A stretch of DNA of 64,000 nt from Ezakiella sp. (GTDB taxonomy: Bacteria > Bacillota > Clostridia > Tissierellales > Peptoniphilaceae), in assembly GCA_022778715.1 (NCBI GenBank), contig JALFRW010000008.1, positions 25,290 through 89,289 of the forward strand, given 5' to 3'. Within the stretch, counting starts at the first letter, position 1, and the number at the start of each line of letters is the position of its first letter. Position numbers and translations under genes: made by a program. A model generated the notes under the pieces. It ran no database searches. It saw nothing but the letters and a program-made list of their open reading frames with translations, and had not been told where the DNA came from. Positions 1 to 9,699 of this stretch are shown here, piece after piece.

Positions 1-1
1 A

Positions 2-268
2 GATGGGAGCGTTGGACACAAAGGCTATGCACTTGATATTTTAGACATAGACAAGTACGACACGATATATGTTTGCGGACCAATGCCAATGGTTAAGGCG
101 ACTCTTAAAAAATTTCCTGATGCAAACACACAAGTGAGTCTTGAAGCATATATGGGCTGCGGATTTGGCGCTTGCATGAGTTGTTTATGTGACACAATCA
201 AAGGCAGAAAGGGCATCTGCAAAGTTGGTCCGGTGTTTAACGGAAAGGAGCTGATTTTTAATGAATAA
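2..268 (+). CDS. pyrK: dihydroorotate dehydrogenase B, electron-transfer subunit (C-terminal part)
   Basis: This is the end of a gene that begins before the window; the frame is open from base 2. PyrK carries FAD and a 2Fe-2S cluster and passes electrons from PyrD to NAD+ in pyrimidine synthesis. Visible are the YVCGPMPM motif of ferredoxin-reductase folds and, near the end, the cluster cysteines spaced C-x4-C-x2-C-x11-C (MGCGFGAC onward), followed by the typical KVGPVF ending. The stop overlaps the start of pyrD by 8 bases, as expected for the PyrK-PyrD heterotetramer. An internal ATG at 83 is not a real start, because the conserved GHKGYALD segment lies upstream of it. Confidence 0.95.
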   Translation, partial: DGSVGHKGYALDILDIDKYDTIYVCGPMPMVKATLKKFPDANTQVSLEAYMGCGFGACMSCLCDTIKGRKGICKVGPVFNGKELIFNE

Positions 269-1172
269 ATTAGCAACTGAATTTTTAGGCACTACTTTAA
301 AAAATCCGGTTTTGACTGCAAGTGGAACTTTTGGATTTGGGGACGTGTTTCAACAATTTTATGATGTAAAAAAGCTCGGAGGAATTATTGGCAAAGGGTT
401 AACTTTAAATCCTCATTCAGGGAATAAAGGTCAAAGGGTTTGGGAAACAGCATCAGGTATGATGAACTCAATTGGACTTGAAAATCCGGGAGTAAAACAT
501 TTTATAGAAGTTGAGCTTCCTATTATGAAAAAGCAGACAGATTACGCTATTGCAAATTTAGGGGGTCATTCACTTGAAGATTATGTGGAAGGCGCAAGTC
601 TTTTGGATGGATCAGATGTGGATGCAATTGAACTAAATATTTCATGTCCGAATGTAAAAAGCGGAGGAATGCTTTTTGGCATTCGATGTGAAGACGCAAG
701 AGTTGTAGTTACAAAAGTTCGCGATGTTGTGAAAAACAAACCTTTAATTGTAAAGCTTTCACCAAATGCTGAAAGTGTTTTGAGTCTTGCAAAAATGGTG
801 GAAGAAGTTGGAGGAGATGCAGTTTCTCTTGTTAACACTTTTAATGCACTTGCAATTAATGTGAAAACTAAAAGACCAAGATTTGAAAATGTAACTGCAG
901 GACTTTCTGGCCCGGCGATCAAACCAATCGCACTTAGAATGGTATATGAAGTAGCTAAGAACGTTAACATTCCGGTTATTGGGATCGGTGGAATTCAAAC
1001 GACTGAAGATGCCTTGGAATTTTTGATGGCTGGAGCAACTTTGATAGAAGTTGGATCAGCAAACTTGTACAACCCAACTTCTGCAGGAGAAATTGTAGAC
1101 GGGTTGGAGAATTACGCAAAAGATAATATAAAGAAAAATATCGATGAAATTAGAGGTTGTATTTGGAGGTGA
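261..1172 (+). CDS. pyrD: dihydroorotate dehydrogenase B (NAD+), catalytic subunit
   Basis: This enzyme oxidises dihydroorotate to orotate using FMN, in the fourth step of UMP synthesis. The 303-residue length is normal for class 1B enzymes. It starts with the KNPVLTASGTFGFG substrate/FMN segment. NISCPNV (near residue 130) holds the catalytic cysteine that marks class 1B, and GIGGIQ...EVGSAN (about 240-265) forms the FMN phosphate site. AAAGGAG lies 10 bases before the ATG. It overlaps pyrK, and pyrE follows after two bases, so the three are almost certainly one transcript. Confidence 0.97.
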   Translation: MNKLATEFLGTTLKNPVLTASGTFGFGDVFQQFYDVKKLGGIIGKGLTLNPHSGNKGQRVWETASGMMNSIGLENPGVKHFIEVELPIMKKQTDYAIANLGGHSLEDYVEGASLLDGSDVDAIELNISCPNVKSGGMLFGIRCEDARVVVTKVRDVVKNKPLIVKLSPNAESVLSLAKMVEEVGGDAVSLVNTFNALAINVKTKRPRFENVTAGLSGPAIKPIALRMVYEVAKNVNIPVIGIGGIQTTEDALEFLMAGATLIEVGSANLYNPTSAGEIVDGLENYAKDNIKKNIDEIRGCIWR

Positions 1173-1174
1173 AA

Positions 1175-1753
1175 ATGTCTGAGAGAGAAGTTTCCGAAAT
1201 TTTAAGGAAAAGAGAAGCACTTTTACACGGGCACTTTGGTTTAAGCAGTGGTAAGCATTCAAATGTTTATATGCAATGTGCACTTGCAACTGAATATGCA
1301 GAAGATGCAGAAGTCATCGCAAATGCGATTAAAGCAAAATTGGAAGAAAACAATATTCACCCAGACGTTGTAGTTGGACCTGCAATGGGCGGAATTATTA
1401 TTGGATATGAACTCGCTCGCTCACTAAAAGTTCGCTCTATTTTTGCAGAAAGAAAAGATGGAGAAATGTGTTTGAGACGCGGATTTAAAATAGAAAAAGG
1501 CGAAAAGGTTTTGATATGCGAAGACGTGGTTACAACGGGTAAATCTTCTCTTGAAACTGCAAAAGTTATCGAAGAACAAGGTGGAATTGTAATTGGTATT
1601 GCAGCAATTGTAGATCGATCTAAAGATGATACTCCAATCCCGGTTTACTCAGCATACAAACTTGAAGCAGAAATTTATGAACCGGAAGATTGTCCACTCT
1701 GCAAAGAAAATGTGCCAATCAACAAACCGGGCAGCAGGTTTTTAAAAAAATAA
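1175..1753 (+). CDS. pyrE: orotate phosphoribosyltransferase
   Basis: PyrE transfers ribose-5-phosphate from PRPP to orotate, giving OMP. The PRPP-binding loop is ICEDVVTTGKSS (about residues 113-124). The tail EPEDCPLCKENVPINKPGSR is the cysteine-bearing ending typical of clostridial PyrE. The frame is open from a TTG at 1157, but GGAGGTG at 1165-1171 places the ATG at 1175 as the start (192 residues), two bases after the pyrD stop. The TAA stop shares its last base with the next ATG. Confidence 0.95.
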   Translation: MSEREVSEILRKREALLHGHFGLSSGKHSNVYMQCALATEYAEDAEVIANAIKAKLEENNIHPDVVVGPAMGGIIIGYELARSLKVRSIFAERKDGEMCLRRGFKIEKGEKVLICEDVVTTGKSSLETAKVIEEQGGIVIGIAAIVDRSKDDTPIPVYSAYKLEAEIYEPEDCPLCKENVPINKPGSRFLKK

Positions 1754-2883
1754 TGTCCGGTATTGATGTGGTTCAAATTGCCAGAATAGAAAATTTGATA
1801 AAAAGACGGGGGATTACCTTTGTCCAAAAAATGTTGAATACTCGCGAGGATAGAAGTGATACCCTTGCGGGTATTTTTGCTTCTTATGAAGCTTTGGGAA
1901 AGCATATTGGTACAGGGATTAATGAGGACATTTTAAAAAACGCGGAAATAAAAAAAGATAAATTGGGTAAGCCGACTATTTTTTATAATGGAGAAACTTA
2001 TGAACTTTCGATTAGTCATGATGGCGATTACGCAATTGCAATTGTGAGCGGAAAAATCAATCAAATAAAAATTGAAGAAGAATTTCTAAAGCTTTTGCCT
2101 AAAAGGCCCAAAAATTCAAATAAGAGCACATTTGGCAGGCTCGGAGTGGTTGCCGGGAGACGTGGAATGGTGGGTTGTGCAAAACTTGTGGCAAATGCGG
2201 CGATGCGAGCCGGCTCGGGATATGTGTATGTTTTTACTGACGAAACAAGTAAAGAGATTTTACAAGTTTCTCTTGTGGAAGAAATAATTGACGATAAAGA
2301 AAATATATTTACTCACAAGCTTGATGCTATTGCTATGGGACCCGGAATTGGTTACGATGACGAAGAATTTGTGTTAAAGGTATTTAGTTTTGCTGCGAAA
2401 AAAAACATTAAAATGGTTCTAGATGCTGACGGATTATTTTACTTAAAAAAATTTGGCAATATTGGAATTAAAAATCTTACCATAACTCCTCATCTATTAG
2501 AAGCTGCAAGGCTTTTAGATGTGGATTCAACGGAAATAACTGAAAACAAAATTGAATGCGCAAAACAAATCTCGCAAAAATACAATACAAATGTTATAAT
2601 AAAGAGTGATGAATCAATTATATGCGGAAAAAGAGGCGAATGCTTTTGGAATCCAACAGGCAACAATGGGCTTTCAAAAGCCGGCTCTGGAGATGTTTTA
2701 ACAGGAACGATAGGTGCTTTTTTAGCAAACGGCGTGGACGCATTAAATGCCACAAGGCTTGGGGCATATTTTCATGGGCTTGCTGCAGACTATCTTGCAG
2801 CACACATATCAAAACGTTCAATTCTTGCAAGCGATATAATTGAAGCATACAAATATGTATTTTTGGAGGAAAATGATGCTTAA
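1753..2883 (+). CDS. AcpS-like phosphopantetheinyl transferase fused to ADP-dependent NAD(P)H-hydrate dehydratase (NnrD)
   Basis: Two enzymes lie in one 376-residue chain. Residues 1-105 resemble holo-ACP synthase: GIDVVQIARIE carries the metal-binding Asp, FASYEALGKHIGTG carries the metal-binding Glu and CoA Lys, and LSISHDGDYAIAIV closes the domain. The usual FAAKEA is FASYEA here (Lys to Tyr). Residues 110-376 are NnrD, which repairs hydrated NAD(P)H: GVVAGRRGMVG, MGPGIG, LDADGL, NPTGN and GSGDVLTG with the catalytic Asp (about 311-318). The usual partner epimerase NnrE is absent from both the fusion and the neighbourhood. The ATG at 1753 overlaps the pyrE stop; the longer frame from 1690 only extends into pyrE. 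Confidence 0.88.
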   Translation: MSGIDVVQIARIENLIKRRGITFVQKMLNTREDRSDTLAGIFASYEALGKHIGTGINEDILKNAEIKKDKLGKPTIFYNGETYELSISHDGDYAIAIVSGKINQIKIEEEFLKLLPKRPKNSNKSTFGRLGVVAGRRGMVGCAKLVANAAMRAGSGYVYVFTDETSKEILQVSLVEEIIDDKENIFTHKLDAIAMGPGIGYDDEEFVLKVFSFAAKKNIKMVLDADGLFYLKKFGNIGIKNLTITPHLLEAARLLDVDSTEITENKIECAKQISQKYNTNVIIKSDESIICGKRGECFWNPTGNNGLSKAGSGDVLTGTIGAFLANGVDALNATRLGAYFHGLAADYLAAHISKRSILASDIIEAYKYVFLEENDA

Positions 2884-3532
2884 TTATAAAAAATATATTT
2901 TTGGCAGTGGAGGAGCATTAATTTTATATTTCGTGTTTTGTTACGCTTTTAAAAAGCAACCGGACGCAATAATTGGGGGACTTTTAGCTGGAGTTATTGT
3001 CATTATCATGTCCAGCTTAGATTTAAAGCACATTAAAAAAGATTTTAATATTATGAAAGAACAAGTTAATGAATTTAAATCCACACAAAATGTAGAAAAA
3101 TTCATAAAAAGTCAAATCGAATTAATGGGAAGCACAAAAAATAACTCCATTAAAAATATTTTAAAATTAAATATTGCTAGCGCTTATGCTGAACAGTTTG
3201 ATAAGATAAATGCAAAAAAATTCTTGGATATGGTGGATCTTGATGAGTTTGACAAAAAGAATTTTTACAATGCAGTGTTAAATAAAATATTTTTATTGTA
3301 CCAAATTGGCGAAAATGAAGAGGCGCATAAGCTTTATGATGAAACATTTTCTTCCGGTTATAAAGCGGGCGGAATTTTATACGAAGTGGTAAAGATTTTG
3401 AGATATAATATTTCAAGCAAAAATGGAATAAAGGAACTTTCGGAGCTTAAAATAAAAGAAGGTTCAGAAACTTATCGCGATATTATAAGACTTGCAAAAG
3501 AAATAATCAGTAGAAACATAAAAGAGGTTTAA
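2876..3532 (+). CDS. membrane-anchored protein of unknown function
   Basis: I do not recognise a family. The protein (218 residues) starts with two hydrophobic helices (about residues 7-24 and 30-48). A charged, mostly helical domain follows that resembles TPR-like helical hairpins (IKNILKLNIASAYAEQF, NKIFLLYQIGENEEAHKLYDE), so a small cytoplasmic adaptor is possible. GGAGG at 2865-2869 fits the second ATG (2876) better than the one at 2873. The gene overlaps the end of the AcpS-NnrD gene and asnB follows one base after its stop, so it belongs to the same transcript. Confidence 0.75.
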   Translation: MLNYKKYIFGSGGALILYFVFCYAFKKQPDAIIGGLLAGVIVIIMSSLDLKHIKKDFNIMKEQVNEFKSTQNVEKFIKSQIELMGSTKNNSIKNILKLNIASAYAEQFDKINAKKFLDMVDLDEFDKKNFYNAVLNKIFLLYQIGENEEAHKLYDETFSSGYKAGGILYEVVKILRYNISSKNGIKELSELKIKEGSETYRDIIRLAKEIISRNIKEV

Positions 3533-3533
3533 C

Positions 3534-5366
3534 ATGTGCGGATTTACCGGAATTATAACAAAAGAAAACTATGATGACAGCTCAATAAAAGATATGCTTA
3601 AAAAAATAGAACATCGTGGACCTGATAATCAATCTTTTTATGCGGGAGAGAATTTGCACTTGGGATTTGCAAGGCTTCAAATTATAGATCTAGATCCAAG
3701 AAGCAATCAGCCGATGATTGATGAAAACACGGGTGCAGTTATAACATTTAATGGAGAAATATACAATTACAAAGAGTTAAAAGCGGAACTTATGAGTAAA
3801 GGTGTTGAATTTAAAACAATGTCAGACACTGAAGTGATTTTGAGGGGGTATTTATATTACGGAAACGAAATCATAAAAAAACTTAGAGGCATGTTCGCGT
3901 TTATAATAGTCAACGGCAACAGAGTATTTATGGCAAGAGACCATTTTGGAATTAAGCCTTTTTATTACACTATTAATGAAGCCGGCAATTTTATTTTTGG
4001 TTCAGAGCTTAAAGCACTCGTGGCAAATAAGGATTTTAAACCGGAATTAAATGAAAAGTGTTTATTTTCATATCTTGAACTTCAACACACATTGGGCGAA
4101 GAAACTATGCTTAAGGGCGTTTATCGTCTGCCAAATGGACATTATATAGAAATTGAAAATATGGCAGAATCTGTTGAACCGAAAGTGCATAAATATTTTG
4201 AGTTCGAGATGGACGAAGATAAAATCACAGATCTGGAAGAAGCAAAAGAGCTAATTAGAAACGCCGTAAAAGAAAGTGTGGAACTCCACAAAGTGGCCGA
4301 TGTAAAGGTGGGTACTTTTTTGTCGGGCGGAGTTGACTCCAGCTATATCACGGCGCTAACCATGCCGGAAATGAGCTTTAGCGTTGGATTTAAAGAAGAA
4401 GACGGTAAATTTGATGAAAGCGGACTCGCAAAAGAACTCTGTGAAGTTCTCGGCATAAAGCATGAGAGAGAGTTTATTACAGAAGACGACGTATACCAAA
4501 ATTTGGATAAAATAATTTGGCATCTTGATGAACCTCAAGCAAATTTGTCAAGCATACCGCTATATTTTTTATCGCAAGTGGCGAGAGAAAACGTGACAGT
4601 TACGCTTAGCGGTGAAGGTGCTGATGAATTATTTGGCGGATATGATTTATACAGAGAAGACAGTACTATCGAAAAATATTTAAAACTACCAAAAGGGTTT
4701 AGACAATTTGTTGGCGGAGTTTCTACGATTTTCCCGGATTCAAATTTTAAGCGCAGATTAAAAAAAGGAGCGCACGACATCTCAGACATTTTTGTAGGAG
4801 AATCTAATATTAGTTCCGAATCAGAAGTGAAGAGCATTTTAAAAGACAAATATAAAAACGGTTTTAGAGCCACAGATATCACAAAACAATATTACAGCAA
4901 GGATATATCTGAAATTTCATTTAAACAATTGGTGGATTTAAATTGTTTTATGCAACACGACATTTTGCTTAAAGGCGACAGAATGAGCATGGCAAATTCA
5001 CTGGAAGTGAGAGTACCGTTTTTGGATCTGGAAGTTTGGAAGGTAGCAAGAAGGCTTTCACCGGAATTAAAAGTAAATGGAAGCATAACAAAGTTTGCTC
5101 TTAGAGAAGCAGCCAAAGATGTGCTTCCGCCAGATTGGTACAACAGACCAAAGAAAGGTTTCCCGGTACCATTTAGAGACTTTTTAAAGAGCGACAAATT
5201 TTATAATAAATTCTATGAAGTTCTCTCAAGCGATATGGCAGAAGAATTTTTTGACAGAAAAGGATTGATAGGCATGTTAGATGATCATAAGAATGGGGTA
5301 AAGAGATATCATAGAAGACTGTATTCATATTATGTATTTTTAAAATGGTATGAATCTATATTTTAG
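3534..5366 (+). CDS. asnB: asparagine synthase (glutamine-hydrolysing)
   Basis: AsnB makes asparagine from aspartate, glutamine and ATP. The initiator is followed directly by Cys2 (MCGFTG), the nucleophile of class II glutaminases. HRGPDNQSF and FNGEIYNYKEL complete that domain (residues 2-200). The synthetase domain carries the ATP pyrophosphatase loop LSGGVDSS (about 263-270) and SGEGADELFGGY. The 610 residues match the family. The start is fixed by the need for Cys2, with AGAGG upstream. It is transcribed with the genes before and after it (8-base gap to pepF). Confidence 0.96.
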   Translation: MCGFTGIITKENYDDSSIKDMLKKIEHRGPDNQSFYAGENLHLGFARLQIIDLDPRSNQPMIDENTGAVITFNGEIYNYKELKAELMSKGVEFKTMSDTEVILRGYLYYGNEIIKKLRGMFAFIIVNGNRVFMARDHFGIKPFYYTINEAGNFIFGSELKALVANKDFKPELNEKCLFSYLELQHTLGEETMLKGVYRLPNGHYIEIENMAESVEPKVHKYFEFEMDEDKITDLEEAKELIRNAVKESVELHKVADVKVGTFLSGGVDSSYITALTMPEMSFSVGFKEEDGKFDESGLAKELCEVLGIKHEREFITEDDVYQNLDKIIWHLDEPQANLSSIPLYFLSQVARENVTVTLSGEGADELFGGYDLYREDSTIEKYLKLPKGFRQFVGGVSTIFPDSNFKRRLKKGAHDISDIFVGESNISSESEVKSILKDKYKNGFRATDITKQYYSKDISEISFKQLVDLNCFMQHDILLKGDRMSMANSLEVRVPFLDLEVWKVARRLSPELKVNGSITKFALREAAKDVLPPDWYNRPKKGFPVPFRDFLKSDKFYNKFYEVLSSDMAEEFFDRKGLIGMLDDHKNGVKRYHRRLYSYYVFLKWYESIF

Positions 5367-5374
5367 GAGGAATT

Positions 5375-7156
5375 ATGCTTAGAAAAGATGTTGACAAAAA
5401 ATTAACTTGGGATTTAACCGATTTGGTTAAAGACGATGAAGATTTCAAATCAAAAATTACCAAGAAAAAAGAATTGGCAAGTGAAATAGCAGAGTACAAA
5501 GGGAAAATTAAAGGCTTAAAAGAACTTGATGAAGTGCTGGCAAAATTTGAAGAATATTTAGAGCTAGATAGACTCGTTGGGGGATTTGTGGAAATGTATT
5601 TCTCGCAAGATGGCACAAACCCGAAAGCATTTGATTATATGGAAGAATATGACATGGCTAACAAAATTACAACTGAAGCTCTTGCATTTATGGAATACGA
5701 AATCACAGAGCTACCGGATGAAGTTTTAGATGAAGGAATGCAAAAGATTGATTTTGCATATTCATATTTGAGAACTTTGAAGAAAATTAAGAAACACAAG
5801 CCGCCTTTTGCAGTGATAAATGCACTAAACAAACTAAATCCTGTTTTTGGCTCACCATATAACATTTGGGGAAGTGCAATTGCTAGTGATGTTAGATTTA
5901 ATGATTTACATGTAGACGGTAAAACTTATCCAATGAGTTTTGGACTTTTTGAAGACAAATATTCCGCAAACACGGATACCAATTTGAGACATGCTGCATT
6001 TAAAGAATTTGAAGAAACAATGAGAAAATATCAAACTACACTTGCCTTAAACTACAATGCAAGACTTAAAGCAGAAAAAGCTTTGAGTGAAATTTATGGC
6101 TTTGAAAGCGTGTTTGACTATTTGCTTGATATGCAAGACATTCCAAGAGACGTTTACGAAAAACATATCGACATATTAAAAGAAAATTTGCCAAAACATA
6201 TGAGAGAATATGCAAAGCTTATTAAAGAAAAATACAATTTAAGCGAAATGACATATGCAGACTTGAAAGCTCCTCTTATGCCGGAATTTGAAAAGAATGT
6301 GACAATTGAAGAAGCAAAAGATTATTTGAGAAAGGGACTTGCAATTTTTGGCGAAGAATATGTGAATGAAACAATAAGACATATTGAAAATCGTTGGATA
6401 GACTTTGCAGAAAACGAAGGTAAATCCACCGGCGCATTCTGCGCATCATTCTATAAATTGCATTCGTATGTTTTGATCACATGGATTGGCAAAATGGAAG
6501 ACGTGTTTGTGCTTGCTCATGAACTTGGCCACGCCGGCCACGGAAGATATTCATTTATGAACAATTCACTATTAAACAGTGAAAGCTCAATGTATATTAG
6601 TGAAATGCCATCCACCTGCAACGAAATGTTACTAGCTAATTATCTAATCAATAATACATGTGATGAAGATTATAAACGTTGGGTAATGGTTCAAATGATT
6701 GAAAGAACATATTATCACAACTTTGTCACTCACGGAATTGAAGCAATCTTTCAAAGAGAAGTTTATAGAGCAATCGACAGAGGAGAAAATATCAACGCTG
6801 AAAAATTGAACAAAATGTTTAGAGACACTCTAAAAGATTTCTGGGGAGATGATGTCGTTTTGACTGATGGTGCAGAGCTAACTTGGATGAGACAACCTCA
6901 CTATTTCATGGGACTTTATCCATTCACGTATCAAGCAGGACTTTCAATTGCAACACAATTGTTCCTTAAATTGCAATCCGGAACACCGGAAGAAAATGAA
7001 AAGACAATTAAAAATTATAAAGAAACCATGATGACAGGTGGAAAACTTTTACCACTTGAATGGGCAAATAAGCTCGGTGCAAATATGGAAAAGGGAGAAG
7101 CACTAAAAAATACGATTGATTACATTGGAGAATTGGTAAGAAAAATATCTAAATAA
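5375..7156 (+). CDS. pepF: oligoendopeptidase F-type M3 metallopeptidase
   Basis: This is a cytoplasmic zinc peptidase that trims short peptides. The zinc motif HELGH lies at about residues 381-385 with the downstream Glu in SESSMYISE, as in clan MA family M3. The 593 residues agree with PepF/YjbG proteins. AGGAGG precedes the ATG. It is the last gene of the first cluster. The peptide importer at 25-31 kb would supply its substrates, but that link is inference. Confidence 0.93.
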   Translation: MLRKDVDKKLTWDLTDLVKDDEDFKSKITKKKELASEIAEYKGKIKGLKELDEVLAKFEEYLELDRLVGGFVEMYFSQDGTNPKAFDYMEEYDMANKITTEALAFMEYEITELPDEVLDEGMQKIDFAYSYLRTLKKIKKHKPPFAVINALNKLNPVFGSPYNIWGSAIASDVRFNDLHVDGKTYPMSFGLFEDKYSANTDTNLRHAAFKEFEETMRKYQTTLALNYNARLKAEKALSEIYGFESVFDYLLDMQDIPRDVYEKHIDILKENLPKHMREYAKLIKEKYNLSEMTYADLKAPLMPEFEKNVTIEEAKDYLRKGLAIFGEEYVNETIRHIENRWIDFAENEGKSTGAFCASFYKLHSYVLITWIGKMEDVFVLAHELGHAGHGRYSFMNNSLLNSESSMYISEMPSTCNEMLLANYLINNTCDEDYKRWVMVQMIERTYYHNFVTHGIEAIFQREVYRAIDRGENINAEKLNKMFRDTLKDFWGDDVVLTDGAELTWMRQPHYFMGLYPFTYQAGLSIATQLFLKLQSGTPEENEKTIKNYKETMMTGGKLLPLEWANKLGANMEKGEALKNTIDYIGELVRKISK

Positions 7157-7219
7157 TGTTTTAAATCTGTATAATAGGGTATAAAAATATTGAGTCAATG
7201 ACTTTTATAAATTAAAGTA

Positions 7220-7248
7220 TTTACAGACACACTTTAATATGATACAAT
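7220..7248 (+). promoter_or_regulatory. sigma-A promoter for fhs
   Basis: TTTACA (7220-7225) and TACAAT (7243-7248) are separated by 17 bases and lie about 30 bases before the fhs ribosome site AGGAGG. This is the only good promoter in the gap after pepF. Confidence 0.8.
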
Positions 7249-7280
7249 AAGATTATGTATTAAAGCAAGGAGGTTTTAAG

Positions 7281-8951
7281 ATGAAAACAGACGTAGAGAT
7301 TGCACAAGAAGCGAAGATGCTATATATCGATGAAATAGCAAAACAATTAAACATTGAAAAGGAAGATTTATTCCAATATGGTCACTACATGGCAAAAATT
7401 GAACCGGTAGTTTATGAAAGACTAAAAGATAAAAAAGATGGCAAATTGGTTTTAGTTACAGCTATTAATCCAACTCCGGCAGGAGAGGGGAAAACCACAG
7501 TTAACATTGGTCTTTCAATGGGATTAAACAAGATCGGTAAAAAAGCGATTTCGGCTTTGAGAGAACCATCCCTCGGACCATCATTTGGCGTTAAGGGGGG
7601 AGCTGCAGGTGGAGGATATTCGCAAGTTGTACCAATGACAAATATTAACTTGCATTTCACAGGTGACTTCCATGCAATCACAGCTGCAAACAACTTGATT
7701 GCTGCACTTCTCGACAATCATATTCATCAAGGAAATGAACAACAAATCGACGTAAGAAGAATTGTTTGGAAGAGAGTTTTAGATATGAACGATAGAGCAC
7801 TTAGAGATATCGTTGTTGGACTTGGAGGAGTTTCAAATGGTTATCCACGTCAAGATGGATTTGATATAACAGTTGCATCAGAAATTATGGCTATTTTGTG
7901 TTTGTCAAATAGTTTGGAAGACTTCAAAGAAAGAGTTTCAAAAGTTGTTATTGCATACAGAAGAGATAAATCGCCGGTTTTCGTAAAAGATATCAACGCT
8001 CAAGGTGCTGTAACAGTTCTTATGAAGGACGCAATTTTGCCAAACTTGGTACAAACTCTTGAAAACACTCCAGCTATTTTACACGGTGGACCATTTGCAA
8101 ACATTGCTCACGGTTGCAACTCAATTTTGGCAACAAAGTATGCATTAAAACTTGCTGATTACACTGTAACGGAAGCCGGATTCGGTGCTGACCTTGGAGC
8201 TGAAAAATTCTTTGACATTAAATGCAGAATGGGCGGGCTAAAACCGGATGCAGTTGTAATTGTCGCTACAATTCGTGCATTGAAACACCACGGTGGAGCG
8301 TCAAAAGAAGAATATGGAGTTGAAAATTTGGATCAACTGAGAGCAGGATTTGAAAACTTGAAAAAACACATTGAAAACATTGCAAAATTCGGAGTGCCGT
8401 CAGTAGTTGCAATCAATCAATTCCCAACAGATACTGAAGCAGAAATTGCTCTCTTAAAAGAGTTGGTAGAAGAAACCGGCAGAAAATGCATTTTGACACA
8501 AGTGTTTGCTAAAGGCGGAGATGGGGCAATCGACCTAGCAAACGAAGTTGTTAGAATTTGTGAAGAAGAAGAATCACACTTTAAACCGCTTTACGATGTA
8601 AACGATACAATCGAAAATAAAATCAGAACAATTGCTAAAGAAATTTACGGAGCAAAAGACGTAATATTCACAAAAGAAGCAAAGAGTTCTATTAAGAGAA
8701 TTGTGGATAACGGTATGGATAAAGTTCCTGTATGTATGGCAAAAACACAATACTCATTGTCCGACGATCCAAAATTATTGGGTGCACCGAAAGATTTTGA
8801 ACTCACAGTCAGAAATGTAAGAATTTCAAACGGTGCCGGTTTTGTAGTTGCTTTAACAGGCGACATTATGACAATGCCAGGACTTCCTAAAGTGCCGGCT
8901 GCAAACTCAATTGATATTAAAGAAGACGGAGAAATTGTTGGACTGTTCTAA
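7281..8951 (+). CDS. fhs: formate-tetrahydrofolate ligase
   Basis: Fhs makes 10-formyl-THF from formate, THF and ATP, feeding purine synthesis and the methyl branch of anaerobic one-carbon metabolism. The ATP-binding loop TPAGEGKTT lies at residues 66-74. [18 protein letters not shown] and FTGDFHAI are further family signatures. The 556 residues are the full normal length. AGGAGG lies seven bases before the ATG. It heads a short operon with two small regulators, 23 bases apart. Confidence 0.97.
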   Translation: MKTDVEIAQEAKMLYIDEIAKQLNIEKEDLFQYGHYMAKIEPVVYERLKDKKDGKLVLVTAINPTPAGEGKTTVNIGLSMGLNKIGKKAISALREPSLGPSFGVKGGAAGGGYSQVVPMTNINLHFTGDFHAITAANNLIAALLDNHIHQGNEQQIDVRRIVWKRVLDMNDRALRDIVVGLGGVSNGYPRQDGFDITVASEIMAILCLSNSLEDFKERVSKVVIAYRRDKSPVFVKDINAQGAVTVLMKDAILPNLVQTLENTPAILHGGPFANIAHGCNSILATKYALKLADYTVTEAGFGADLGAEKFFDIKCRMGGLKPDAVVIVATIRALKHHGGASKEEYGVENLDQLRAGFENLKKHIENIAKFGVPSVVAINQFPTDTEAEIALLKELVEETGRKCILTQVFAKGGDGAIDLANEVVRICEEEESHFKPLYDVNDTIENKIRTIAKEIYGAKDVIFTKEAKSSIKRIVDNGMDKVPVCMAKTQYSLSDDPKLLGAPKDFELTVRNVRISNGAGFVVALTGDIMTMPGLPKVPAANSIDIKEDGEIVGLF

Positions 8952-8974
8952 AATTATAAAGGAGGAGGAATATC

Positions 8975-9277
8975 ATGGCATACAATTCTAGACTAAAAAG
9001 CGAACAAACTGACGGTTTGTTTGAAGCTATCTTAAGGTTAGAAACTATGGAAGAATGCTACAGATTCTTCGAAGATATTTGCACAATTAAGGAAATTCAA
9101 GCTATTGCTCAAAGACTTGAAGTTGCAAAGCAACTCAGAGAAAACAAAACATACAACGAAATCGAAGCTGAAACCGGAGCATCAACAGCAACTATTTCAA
9201 GAATCAATCGTTCGTTGAACTATGGTGCTGATGGCTATAATTTAATTTTCAAAAAGTTGGGACTTACAAAGGAATAA
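8975..9277 (+). CDS. TrpR-related YerC/YecD family DNA-binding protein
   Basis: This is a small all-helical protein of the Trp-repressor fold (100 residues). Visible are the family core CTIKEIQAIAQRLEVAKQL and a helix-turn-helix, YNEIEAETGASTATISRINRSL (residues 55-80, with the recognition helix in the second half). Its target is not known from the sequence. No tryptophan genes are nearby, and it sits between fhs and a DtxR-like gene. A strong GGAGGAGG precedes the ATG. Confidence 0.88.
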   Translation: MAYNSRLKSEQTDGLFEAILRLETMEECYRFFEDICTIKEIQAIAQRLEVAKQLRENKTYNEIEAETGASTATISRINRSLNYGADGYNLIFKKLGLTKE

Positions 9278-9280
9278 TTT

Positions 9281-9649
9281 ATGAGTAATAGCGAATCTCA
9301 GGAAATGTATCTGAAGACAATTTTGCTTCTTCGCCTAGGAAATCAAACAACTAGGAGTGTCGATGTAGCAAATGAACTTGGATATTCAAAAGCCAGTGTT
9401 TCGCGAGCAGTAGGACTTTTAAAAAATGAAGGACTCATTGAAGTAATCGACGGTGGTGAAATTGTTTTCACAGAAACAGGCAAAGAAAAAGCACTCTCAG
9501 TGCTTGAAAGATATAAAGTCTTGATGAAAATTTTTAGGTCAATGGGCCTTAATTTTGAAGAAGCTGATGAGGAAGCTTGTAAACTAGAACATTTTATAAG
9601 CGACAATTTGTATGAAAAATTAAAATTATATTCCGAGACTTTGAAATAA
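9281..9649 (+). CDS. DtxR/MntR-family metal-dependent transcriptional regulator
   Basis: The N-terminal winged helix (VDVANELGYSKASVSRAVGLL) is followed by the metal-binding dimerisation helices (FEEADEEACKLEHFIS, about residues 88-105). The Glu/Cys/His pattern E..C..E.H is the ancillary/primary metal site of MntR/IdeR proteins. The 122 residues fit the short form without an SH3 domain, as in MntR. It starts 4 bases after the preceding stop and ends at a terminator, so it closes the fhs operon. Whether it senses Mn or Fe cannot be told. Confidence 0.88.
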   Translation: MSNSESQEMYLKTILLLRLGNQTTRSVDVANELGYSKASVSRAVGLLKNEGLIEVIDGGEIVFTETGKEKALSVLERYKVLMKIFRSMGLNFEEADEEACKLEHFISDNLYEKLKLYSETLK

Positions 9650-9662
9650 TTATGTTAGTATT

Positions 9663-9699
9663 AAAAGCAGAATGGATTATTTATTCACTCTGCTTTTTT
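9663..9699 (+). terminator. intrinsic terminator of the fhs operon
   Basis: AAAAGCAGA (9663-9671) pairs perfectly with TCTGCTTTT (9689-9697) and runs into TTTTTT. Confidence 0.9.
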
